A stretch of 33,720 nt of DNA from an uncultured Kordia sp. GTDB taxonomy: Bacteria > Bacteroidota > Bacteroidia > Flavobacteriales > Flavobacteriaceae. The stretch covers positions 1 to 33,720 of the forward strand of contig NZ_CANLEA010000038.1 in assembly GCF_947489565.1 (NCBI RefSeq). The letters run 5' to 3'. How positions within the stretch are numbered: the first letter of the stretch is position 1; each line of letters starts with the position of its first letter. Below the pieces are notes generated by a model. That model worked only from the letters and a program-made list of their open reading frames with translations. It searched no databases and had not been told where the DNA came from. Below are positions 14,399 through 22,380 of this stretch, piece by piece. A program made the position numbers and the translations under genes.

Positions 14399-16522
14399 TT
14401 ACCAAACATAAATCTCATCCACAAAAATCCACGCAGGATTTCCTGCCGCAGGATGCCATTTAGGAAGTTTATCATGATTTTTGATCGCAATTTTGAAATA
14501 ACGTGCTTCGGCTTCAGAAATATTTAAGGTAATTTTTTTCATTTCAGGTTCGCCACCTTCTCCAGTTCTAGACACATTAATTTCTCCAATTTTTTTGAAG
14601 TTTCCTTTTGTCTTGGAAGCGTATACGGTAAACTTTGTCGGATATAAAATCCAACTTCCAACATCTTCTAAGGCATTGAAAGAAATATTATGAATGGTTT
14701 TTACGGAGCCGATATCAATGGTGGTGTTTAAGTCATACCCAAAACAACCTGTCCATTCGCCATCTTTAAATGACAATGTTCCTTCTTTAAGGTCGAAGAG
14801 TTTTTTGGCGCTGGCATAATCAGGACTTGGTTTTTGTTGAACTGTGAAATTTGTGATTTTATTTGCCACTTTCGAGTATTCTCGTGTCAAAATTTCACTA
14901 GGCAACCAGCCTTTTTTAAACGTGGCGATTTTAAGTGTTTTTGAGTTTTCTAGAATAATCGGATTGGAAATTACTTTGGAAGTAGAATCAGGAGTTTCGC
15001 CATTTAAAGTATATCGTATATCCACATCTTTCAATCTGCTTTTAATGTTGAGGTGAATGGTATCGGTAAACAATGTGCCTGCTGGCGTAATTACAGGAGC
15101 TTCTAACTGACTTTTTTTGATAAAACCATCCACAATGCTATGCTGAATGTTTACGTTGAATTCCGCTTCTAAATTGGCTGCGGTTTGTGCATCAATATTG
15201 GTTTGCCAAGCGTAGATTTTTTTGGGTTGAATACTTTTAAGCAACTTTGCTAATCCATCGTTAGAAATCTGTGTATTATACAAATTAAGGACTTCTAAAT
15301 TCTCAAGATTTTGTAAGTTTTGTAACGCTTTATCTGTGATTTCTGGACTGTTGATGCGGAGCATTTTTAGATTTTCCAATTCGCCAATCACTGTTATCAT
15401 TTCGTCTGTAATATGCGAACTGTGAAAATCCAATTCTATGATTTGCTCACTGAGCAATGAAAGTTGTTCAATCTCTTCTTTGCTTGGTGTTTTGTTCAAA
15501 TACTTTGCTGTCAATTCTGATTCACCCGGAACCATTTCTAAAATTCTAAAATGGGAACTTTTTACCGTTTCAATTACATTTCTAGAAGCTTTTGGAATTT
15601 CAATTTTATTAAACACTAAATACTTTTCTAAAAGTGTCGAAAGTGTATCGTTTTCTTTACTGTTGGTTACATAGTTTTCAAAATCCAATCCTTCGTCAAT
15701 CCAATGTTTAAGCAGCCATATTTCATCTTTTGTCAATTGTGCTTTTCCTTCTGGCGGCATATGATCTTCGTGAGAAATTGGCAATAATAATTGTTTATAC
15801 AATAAACTGGCTTCTGCATTTCCTGCCAAGAACACATTCCCCGATTCGCCACCTTTTAATATCGCTTCGGGAGACGTGAGTGACAACGCGCCTTTTTGCT
15901 TGTTCGTATTGTGACATTGCACACATTTTTGGTCAAATATTTTTGTGACTACATCATCGTAGATGCGTAAACTGTCTACCACTTCGATGGTGCGTTCTTC
16001 AGGTAAAGGTTTGATGTATTCCGTTAAGAAATTATCACCATGCGTTAATACACTTCCATAATGTCCTGCAACACTGATGCTCACAAGAGAAACCACGAAC
16101 AAGATTAAAAAAGACGTTTTCGTGTTAAATGTAGGTTTCAAACTGTACCAAAACAATACGCTCGTTAATACAGCAGTAAGTATTCCTGTGTATAAATGCA
16201 AGTTGAGTGTAGCAGATTCGTATCCGCCTTCGAGCGATAAAAAATATCCTAAAAAGCAAGTTAATATGGCAAAAAAAGCAGTAAAACCTAAAATGTTTCT
16301 AACGGTGGCGACAGGATAGTTTTTTTGAATTCTTCCTAAAATATCAATGAAAAAAGCAACAATCAATGCGCCAATAGGTAAGTGTAATAAAAGCGGATGA
16401 AATCGTCCAAAAAATAGAATGATTCTTGGTGTTTCGGCAGTGTTGATTGCATACAAAGTGAGCAATCCGAAAATTGCAATTACGCCAAAAAACAAGTATT
16501 GTATGTAGTTGTGTTGTTTCAT
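14399..16522 (-). CDS. Membrane c-type cytochrome with LRR and sugar-binding-like domains
   Basis: The 707-aa protein starts with about four to five membrane segments, including GRFHPLLLHLPIGALIVAFF (40-58), a pattern of DUF2231-like domains. A planctomycete-type cytochrome domain follows, with heme motif CVQCH (200-204) and a likely axial Met in DHMPPEGK (255). Leucine-rich repeats follow (about 365-450: LENLKMLRI, LENLEVLNLYNTQIS), then a chitobiase/FN3-associated domain (about 475-550, RYTLNGETPDST) and a discoidin-like end (560-707). It is last in a five-gene operon. Its start overlaps the preceding stop by one base (TAATG). It probably passes electrons at the membrane while binding a ligand, but the pathway is unknown. 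The C-terminal domains resemble those of the next protein upstream. Confidence 0.8.
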   Translation of the reverse strand: MKQHNYIQYLFFGVIAIFGLLTLYAINTAETPRIILFFGRFHPLLLHLPIGALIVAFFIDILGRIQKNYPVATVRNILGFTAFFAILTCFLGYFLSLEGGYESATLNLHLYTGILTAVLTSVLFWYSLKPTFNTKTSFLILFVVSLVSISVAGHYGSVLTHGDNFLTEYIKPLPEERTIEVVDSLRIYDDVVTKIFDQKCVQCHNTNKQKGALSLTSPEAILKGGESGNVFLAGNAEASLLYKQLLLPISHEDHMPPEGKAQLTKDEIWLLKHWIDEGLDFENYVTNSKENDTLSTLLEKYLVFNKIEIPKASRNVIETVKSSHFRILEMVPGESELTAKYLNKTPSKEEIEQLSLLSEQIIELDFHSSHITDEMITVIGELENLKMLRINSPEITDKALQNLQNLENLEVLNLYNTQISNDGLAKLLKSIQPKKIYAWQTNIDAQTAANLEAEFNVNIQHSIVDGFIKKSQLEAPVITPAGTLFTDTIHLNIKSRLKDVDIRYTLNGETPDSTSKVISNPIILENSKTLKIATFKKGWLPSEILTREYSKVANKITNFTVQQKPSPDYASAKKLFDLKEGTLSFKDGEWTGCFGYDLNTTIDIGSVKTIHNISFNALEDVGSWILYPTKFTVYASKTKGNFKKIGEINVSRTGEGGEPEMKKITLNISEAEARYFKIAIKNHDKLPKWHPAAGNPAWIFVDEIYVW

Positions 16523-17316
16523 TAATTAAAAATCCATTCGTCCATAAATAGCCAAGCTTTCAAGCCTTTTCCAGCATGCCAATCGGGTAATTTTTGAACG
16601 TTTTTTACGTGTACGATTAAAGTGTTAATTTCTTTTTCTATTGGAATTTTTACGTCGTCTAGTTTGATAATTTCTTGCAAAGTCAAAGCTGGAATTTTCA
16701 AATTGATAGAATCTTTATCGTTAAAATACAATGTAATTTCTTCTGGTGGAAAAATCCACGATTTTGGATCGATTAAATAGCCAATTGTTAAACTTTTGAT
16801 ATAGGTTTTTTTCGGGAATGAAACCGTCGCTTTTGCAATAGTATCAAAACCTGTCCATTCCACATCTCTGAATTTTAAGGAAGCTTTTTTATTATTAATT
16901 AAGGTCGTTTCTCCTTGTCCTTTGTATGTGTCGCTTGCCTGAGTTTGCCAAGTTATTTTATCTGGAATAAATCCTTTTTTATACAATCTAATTTCAGTTG
17001 CCTCGCTCGGTTTCCAATCGGGATGATAACCTCTAAAATTGAAAGTTCCTGCTTCTTCAGCGATGACAGTTGTTTGTACTTTTGAAGATGATTCCATTCC
17101 CTTTTTTCCATCAACTTCATAGAATACAGATAAATTTTCCATGCGAATTTCAGGCTTCATCGTTACAAAAGAATCAATTATTGTACTCGAAACCGCAATT
17201 CTAGGTTTTGCCAATTGAATTTCTCCTTCTTGTACGTAGTTTGTGGTTTCTGTTTTCTTTTCAGTACAACTAAAAAAGATCAAACACGCAATTAAGATTC
17301 CCATAAAGTTTTTCAT
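16522..17316 (-). CDS. Putative lipoprotein with FN3-associated and discoidin-like domains
   Basis: I set the start at the ATG at 17316 rather than 42 bp earlier. It overlaps the previous stop as ATGA and gives a proper lipoprotein signal, MKNFMGILIACLIFFSC, with Cys-17 as the likely lipidated residue. The 264-aa product then has a chitobiase C-terminal/FN3-associated-like segment (about 45-125) and a discoidin-like domain. Its end (LPDWH...AWLFMDEW) parallels the end of the 707-aa cytochrome protein (LPKWH...AWIFVDEI), so the two share a duplicated module. It is probably surface- or periplasm-facing and may bind a carbohydrate. No catalytic motif is seen. Confidence 0.75.
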   Translation of the reverse strand: MKNFMGILIACLIFFSCTEKKTETTNYVQEGEIQLAKPRIAVSSTIIDSFVTMKPEIRMENLSVFYEVDGKKGMESSSKVQTTVIAEEAGTFNFRGYHPDWKPSEATEIRLYKKGFIPDKITWQTQASDTYKGQGETTLINNKKASLKFRDVEWTGFDTIAKATVSFPKKTYIKSLTIGYLIDPKSWIFPPEEITLYFNDKDSINLKIPALTLQEIIKLDDVKIPIEKEINTLIVHVKNVQKLPDWHAGKGLKAWLFMDEWIFN

Positions 17317-18356
17317 ACACGTGTCAATTTTATAGGATAAGTTTTGCCTGAATTCCATTGTGCTACATACATGTTTTCGTCATCATCAATACAGACATCG
17401 TGCGGATGTTGAAATAATCGTACGGTTTGATACAACTCGCTTAATTCATTGTTTTGATAAGATGGAGATGTCGCGCCTGGACAGGAAACGACTTCGTTTT
17501 TTTCGTTCATAATTAAGATGAATCCAGAATCAGAATTCACTGCATTTTTAGATCGTAATACAGCAAAATAAATATCTTTTTTGTGAATTACAGGACGACA
17601 AATCAACGCGCCTGGCACATTGAACGATTCTATAAAATTACCTTTCAAGTCAAATCGTTTTAACACATTCAATTCACGCGCAGAAACCAATAACGATGGA
17701 TTTTGTACATCACGATTGTCATAACAGATTCCGTGCGCGTTTAAAAATTGACCATCTTCCGTTCCGCGTCCGCCAAAAATGTTTTGCAATTCGCCTTTGT
17801 GATTGTAGTGTATAATATGTTGATTTCCGTAACCATCTGCAACGTAGATATCGCCATTTTCAGTAACGGCTGTTTCTGTAGGTTTGAATTCGCCTTTAGA
17901 ATTGTATTTTCCTGTATCTGCAGGATAATCGATGGTAAACACTACTTTTCCATCGATAGTTGTTTTTATGATTTGATGACGTTCATAATCAGTAATTAAT
18001 AAAAAATCTGCTCCGTTTTCTTTCACCAAAGTCAAACCGTGTGCGCCCGGATAATCTGTTCCCCAAGTTTCTAATAGCTTTCCAGACTTATCATAAATAA
18101 TCACATTGTTTTTCGTGTGATTGGTCAACAAAACGATTCTACCTTTCGAATCTTGTGCCATTTCATGACAATCGTTTACAGGCGTTTTGGAAGGATTCAA
18201 ATTTCCCCAAGAAAGATCTATTTTGTAGGTGTGTGAATTGTGTCCAACGATCACATCATTATTCGCGCCAAGCGAAAAAGCAGAACTCAAACTTGGAGTG
18301 ACAAGCAATCCTGCAGTGACTAACGATGATTGTTTTAAAAATTTTCTCCGATCCAT
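17313..18356 (-). CDS. Tat-exported NHL-type beta-propeller protein
   Basis: The 347-aa protein has a twin-arginine signal (MDRRKFLKQSSLVTAGLLV). NHL-like six-bladed propeller repeats follow, each with the HG/HD...D...(I/V)YVAD pattern: GAHGLTL...LLITDYERHQII, NGDIYVADGYGNQHIIHY, NAHGICYD and HPHDVCIDDDENMYVAQW. Such propellers are often linked with peptidylglycine lyase-like or binding proteins. Here no metal-site signature allows a reaction to be named. The stop overlaps the next start by four bases and the preceding gene ends one base upstream. Export by Tat implies folding, perhaps with a cofactor, in the cytoplasm. Confidence 0.8.
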   Translation of the reverse strand: MDRRKFLKQSSLVTAGLLVTPSLSSAFSLGANNDVIVGHNSHTYKIDLSWGNLNPSKTPVNDCHEMAQDSKGRIVLLTNHTKNNVIIYDKSGKLLETWGTDYPGAHGLTLVKENGADFLLITDYERHQIIKTTIDGKVVFTIDYPADTGKYNSKGEFKPTETAVTENGDIYVADGYGNQHIIHYNHKGELQNIFGGRGTEDGQFLNAHGICYDNRDVQNPSLLVSARELNVLKRFDLKGNFIESFNVPGALICRPVIHKKDIYFAVLRSKNAVNSDSGFILIMNEKNEVVSCPGATSPSYQNNELSELYQTVRLFQHPHDVCIDDDENMYVAQWNSGKTYPIKLTRV

Positions 18357-18357
18357 A

Positions 18358-19815
18358 TTAGCTTAGTAAATCGTGAACAACATGACCAGAAACGTCTGTG
18401 AGTCTAAAACGTCTTCCTTGATGTTTATACGTAAATTTTGTGTGATCAACGCCCATGAGATGCATCATTGTGGCTTGTAAATCATGCACGTGTACAGGAT
18501 CTTTGACAATATTATAACCAAAATCGTCCGTTTCTCCATAGGTGAATCCGGGTTTTACGCCGCCGCCAGCCATAAACATGGTAAAGCATTTTGGGTGATG
18601 ATCGCGTCCGTAATTGGTTTCTGTAAGCGTTCCTTGACTGTAATTGGTACGACCGAATTCCCCGCCCCAAACTACGAGTGTATCTTCTAACAATCCGCGT
18701 TGTTTTAAGTCTAAAATTAAGGCGGCAGTAGCCTGATCAATATCTTTGGCTTGCTTTTCTATCTGCGAAGGTAAATTTTCATGCTGATCCCAGCCCATAT
18801 GATATAATTGAATAAAACGCACATCTTGTTCTGCAAGTCGTCTTGCTAATAAGCAGTTTGCTGCATACGTTCCCGGAATCGTTGCGTCAGAACCATACAT
18901 TTGTATGATGTGATCAGGTTCTTCTTCAATATTCATTGTGGTTGGAACCGAAGTTTGCATTCGATATGCCATTTCGTATTGTCCGATGCGGCTGTTGATT
19001 TCTGGATCGCCAAATTCACGTTCTTGTTTTTCATTGAGTTCGCTTAAATGATCGAGCATTTTTCTACGTTCGGCACGCGTCATTCCTTCAGGATCTTTTA
19101 AGTATAATACAGGATCTTTCCCTGAACGGAATTGTACACCTTGATGTAAAGAACTTAAAAAACCATTTCCCCAGAGTCTGGAATATAACGGTTGCGATAA
19201 CGGTCTTCCTGTTCCGCGAGAAAGCAGTACTGTAAATGTGGGTAAATTGTTGTTTAAACTTCCCAAACCATAACTCATCCAAGAGCCAATACTTGGTCGT
19301 CCTGCTTGTTGCGAACCCGTTTGGAAAAAGGTAATGGCAGGATCATGATTGATGGCTTCTGTGTGCATAGATTTTACAAAGCACAATTCGTCTACAATTT
19401 TGGCAGTGTACGGCATGAGTTCACTTACCCAAGCGCGTGATTCGCCATATTGATCAAACTTGAAATTACTTCCCACTAGCGGAAATGTATCTTGTCCAGA
19501 CGTCATTCCTGTTAAGCGTTGTCCTTTTCGAACAGAATCGGGTAAATCTTGTCCGCGCAATTTGTCTAATAAAGGTTTGTAATCAAACAATTCCAATTGT
19601 GATGGTCCGCCACTTTGAAATAAATAAATGACACGTTTTGCTTTGGGTGCAAAGTGTGGTAAATTCATTCCTTTCAAAGGAGAATCGGCAGCTTCAACAA
19701 TAGCAGAAAACGGATCAAGCATAGACGCAGCAGCAATTCCGCCAATTCCTAAACCTAGTTTTTTTAAAAACTGTCGTCGTGTATTGTTTAAAAAATGTTT
19801 GTGAACTTCTTCCAT
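18358..19815 (-). CDS. DUF1501 protein, Tat-exported
   Basis: The 485-aa protein carries a Tat signal (TRRQFLKKLGLGIGGIAAAS, residues 13-32) and the DUF1501 fold, an alkaline-phosphatase/sulfatase superfamily relative. Marker segments are VIYLFQSGGPSQLELFDYKP, the HTEAINHDPAITFFQTGS region, GWDQHENLP, VVWGGEFGRTNYSQ and GRDHHPKCFTMFMAGGG. The Asp, His and Glu residues in the last three suggest a metal site. DUF1501 genes are habitually next to DUF1549/DUF1553 genes in Planctomycetes and some Bacteroidetes. The reaction is not established. It is the second gene in the operon, with gaps of 1-2 bp on both sides. Confidence 0.9.
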   Translation of the reverse strand: MEEVHKHFLNNTRRQFLKKLGLGIGGIAAASMLDPFSAIVEAADSPLKGMNLPHFAPKAKRVIYLFQSGGPSQLELFDYKPLLDKLRGQDLPDSVRKGQRLTGMTSGQDTFPLVGSNFKFDQYGESRAWVSELMPYTAKIVDELCFVKSMHTEAINHDPAITFFQTGSQQAGRPSIGSWMSYGLGSLNNNLPTFTVLLSRGTGRPLSQPLYSRLWGNGFLSSLHQGVQFRSGKDPVLYLKDPEGMTRAERRKMLDHLSELNEKQEREFGDPEINSRIGQYEMAYRMQTSVPTTMNIEEEPDHIIQMYGSDATIPGTYAANCLLARRLAEQDVRFIQLYHMGWDQHENLPSQIEKQAKDIDQATAALILDLKQRGLLEDTLVVWGGEFGRTNYSQGTLTETNYGRDHHPKCFTMFMAGGGVKPGFTYGETDDFGYNIVKDPVHVHDLQATMMHLMGVDHTKFTYKHQGRRFRLTDVSGHVVHDLLS

Positions 19816-19817
19816 AA

Positions 19818-22172
19818 TTATCCTTTTACAATTGCTTCATCCAAATTGAAAATTAGACTTGTGAGAACGCCAAACGCGTATATTTTTTCTTTAGAAATTT
19901 CGTTGGTAATACTATTTTCTGCGATATTTATTTTTTTAGTGACATCATAATTTGATTCGGCTTCTCTTAGAAAAGTCAACAAATTTTCCACTTCGGTTGC
20001 ATCAGGTTTTCGCGAAGTAATTTTTCTAAAAATAGTTTCAATGCGATTTTCATCTGTTAAGCTTTCTTCTTGTAACACTTGAACCGCTAAGGTATTGGCT
20101 GCTTCTATCAGTTGTGGATCATTTAGCATGACCAATGCTTGCAAGGGCGTACTTGTTTTTTGTCTTTCAACAGTGCAATAATCGCGTGTAGCCGCATCAA
20201 AAGTCATCATTGCTGGTGGCGGAACGGTTCGTTTCCAAAAGGTATATAAGCTTCTTCGGTATAAATTTTCACCAGAATCCATGATGTATTTTGTCAATCC
20301 TTGTCCAGAAGTTGTCTCTGCCCATAATCCTTCTGGTTGATAAGGTTTTACACTTGGCCCACCAACTTTTTCAACCAACAATCCGCTTACGGCAAGTGCA
20401 TTGTCGCGAATCATTTCTGCAGTCAATTTATCACGTGAACTTCTTGCCAACCAAACATTATCAGGATCAATTTCTAACAAAGCATCACTTACTTTAGTCG
20501 TTTGCTGATACGTATTTGATAACACCATACGTTTGATCATTTTTTTGGTGTCCCAACCTTCTTCACGGTACGTAATTGCTAGCCAATCCAACAATTTAGG
20601 ATGTGAAGGCAAGGCACCTTGATTTCCAAAATCGGAACTTGATGCTACGATTCCTTTTCCGAAAATTTGCTGCCATAATCTGTTGACAGCAACACGTGAA
20701 GTTAGTGTGTTCTTTTCATCAAACAACCAATTTGCCAAGCCAAGTCTATTTTGCTCATAGTTTTCTGTAAAAGGCAACACTGCTTTTGGCGTTGTAAAAC
20801 TCACTTCATCACCATGTGCATCATACGCTCCACGTTTGAGTACAAAAGTTTTTCGTTTTGGCGCATCGTCTTTCATGACCATGAGTTGTACTTCTTTGAT
20901 AGAATCTGGCATATTGATGAAATTCAGTGTTTCATCAATTTCTTTTTGTGTAATTTTTATATTGGGTTTAGGAATTTCGCCATAATCCATGCGTCCTTTT
21001 TCATTGACTTTGTTGAAAAAAGCATAAAAGCCAAAGTATTCTTTTTGCGAAATAGGATCGTATTTATGATCGTGACATTGCGCACATTCCATCGTCAATC
21101 CAAGTAAAGATTTTGAAACTGTATTTGTGCGATCTAAAACGTATTCTACGCGATATTCTTCATCAATAACACCGCCTTCTTGAGTTATTTTATGATTTCG
21201 ATTGAAGCCTGTTGCTAGGATTTGTTCCAAAGTTGCATTTGGTAATAAATCACCTGCTAATTGCCACTTTACAAATTCGTCATATGGTATATTCCTATTG
21301 AACGCACTAATTACCCAATCGCGCCAAGGCCACATCGTACGTTCCAAATCATCTTGATATCCGTGTGTGTCAGAATAGCGAGCAATATCGAGCCAATTTG
21401 TGGCAAAATGTTCGCCAAAACGTGTTGAGTTCAACAAACGATCTATCACTTTTTCGTATGCATTTTCGTCTTCGTCTTGTATAAAAGCATCAATTTCAGC
21501 TAGACTTGGTGGTAATCCTGTTAAATCAAAATACACACGTCTAATTAGCTTTTCTTTACTGGCTTTTTGCGATGGCGATATTCCTTTTTGAGAGAGTTTT
21601 GTTAGAATAAAATTGTCAATTTCATTGGCAATCAAACTATCATTCTTTACTGTGGGAACTTCACTTTTTTCAGGCATAACAAATGCCCAATGATCTTTCC
21701 AAACGGCACCTTGTGCAATCCATTTGGTTAATATTTTCTTTTCATATGTGCTTAGCGAAAGATTGGAATCTTCTGGCGGCATTAATTTGATAGGATTTTC
21801 CGTGTTGATGCGTTCTACAAGCGCACTTGTAATGGTATCACCCGGAACAATAGCAAAGTGATTTTTTTGTTCATTCAGTGCGGCAAAAGCTCCTTCTTTG
21901 GTGTCTAATCGTAAATTAGCTTCACGTGTACCATCATCGGGACCGTGACATAAATAACAACGATCTGAAAGAATAGGCTTTACATGAAAAATATAGTCAA
22001 TAGTTTCAGGAACTTTATCAGCATTATTAATGTCAGTAGTAGTTACTGTGTCAATTGCTACATATGTATTTCCGTTTGATCTATTGAAATATTTGTATGC
22101 TAGTACGGCTAAAAATGGCACTAAAAAATAGCATACTAACAGAAAAGGATTGGTTTTCTTTTTCGTATTCAA
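19818..22172 (-). CDS. PSCyt1-DUF1549-DUF1553 cytochrome protein
   Basis: The 784-aa protein has one N-terminal membrane anchor (about 10-27). A planctomycete cytochrome C domain follows, with heme motif CYLCH (72-76) and LMPPEDS as the likely Met ligand, then DUF1549 (from about 180, FILTKLSQKGI...RRVYFDLTGLPP) and DUF1553 (about 480-740, TSRVAVNRLWQQIFGKGIV, RQKTSTPLQALVMLND). A second CxxCH (CAQCH in MECAQCHDHKYDPIS) lies near residue 365. The start is TTG at 22172: an in-frame TAA sits 18 bp upstream and there is no ATG before the anchor. It leads the five-gene operon and faces a palindrome in the divergent promoter region. An electron-transfer role is likely; the substrate is unknown. 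Confidence 0.9.
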   Translation of the reverse strand: MNTKKKTNPFLLVCYFLVPFLAVLAYKYFNRSNGNTYVAIDTVTTTDINNADKVPETIDYIFHVKPILSDRCYLCHGPDDGTREANLRLDTKEGAFAALNEQKNHFAIVPGDTITSALVERINTENPIKLMPPEDSNLSLSTYEKKILTKWIAQGAVWKDHWAFVMPEKSEVPTVKNDSLIANEIDNFILTKLSQKGISPSQKASKEKLIRRVYFDLTGLPPSLAEIDAFIQDEDENAYEKVIDRLLNSTRFGEHFATNWLDIARYSDTHGYQDDLERTMWPWRDWVISAFNRNIPYDEFVKWQLAGDLLPNATLEQILATGFNRNHKITQEGGVIDEEYRVEYVLDRTNTVSKSLLGLTMECAQCHDHKYDPISQKEYFGFYAFFNKVNEKGRMDYGEIPKPNIKITQKEIDETLNFINMPDSIKEVQLMVMKDDAPKRKTFVLKRGAYDAHGDEVSFTTPKAVLPFTENYEQNRLGLANWLFDEKNTLTSRVAVNRLWQQIFGKGIVASSSDFGNQGALPSHPKLLDWLAITYREEGWDTKKMIKRMVLSNTYQQTTKVSDALLEIDPDNVWLARSSRDKLTAEMIRDNALAVSGLLVEKVGGPSVKPYQPEGLWAETTSGQGLTKYIMDSGENLYRRSLYTFWKRTVPPPAMMTFDAATRDYCTVERQKTSTPLQALVMLNDPQLIEAANTLAVQVLQEESLTDENRIETIFRKITSRKPDATEVENLLTFLREAESNYDVTKKINIAENSITNEISKEKIYAFGVLTSLIFNLDEAIVKG

Positions 22173-22206
22173 AAGTAGGTTGGTTTGTTAGCTAAATTTT
22201 CTTTGT

Positions 22207-22226
22207 TTAACTGGTCAACCAATTAA
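22207..22226. promoter_or_regulatory. Palindromic operator between divergent operon and regulator gene
   Basis: TTAA-C-TGGT-CA-ACCA-A-TTAA is symmetric at 16 of 20 positions. The TGGT-N2-ACCA core resembles sites of GntR/FadR-type regulators such as UxuR. It lies 35 bp before the operon's TTG start and about 155 bp before the TPR/AraC gene. The bound protein is not known. Confidence 0.5.
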
Positions 22227-22380
22227 ACTTTCGTAAGATACTAATAACCAATTTATTTTTAAAAAAATTAACATCTGTTAGTTGGATTAATACGCCATTT
22301 AGCGCTGTTATTTTTTTCTAAAACGAAAAAATTGTGATTGTAAATTAATTTTCTGAATAAAACATAGTACTTTTAATCAT

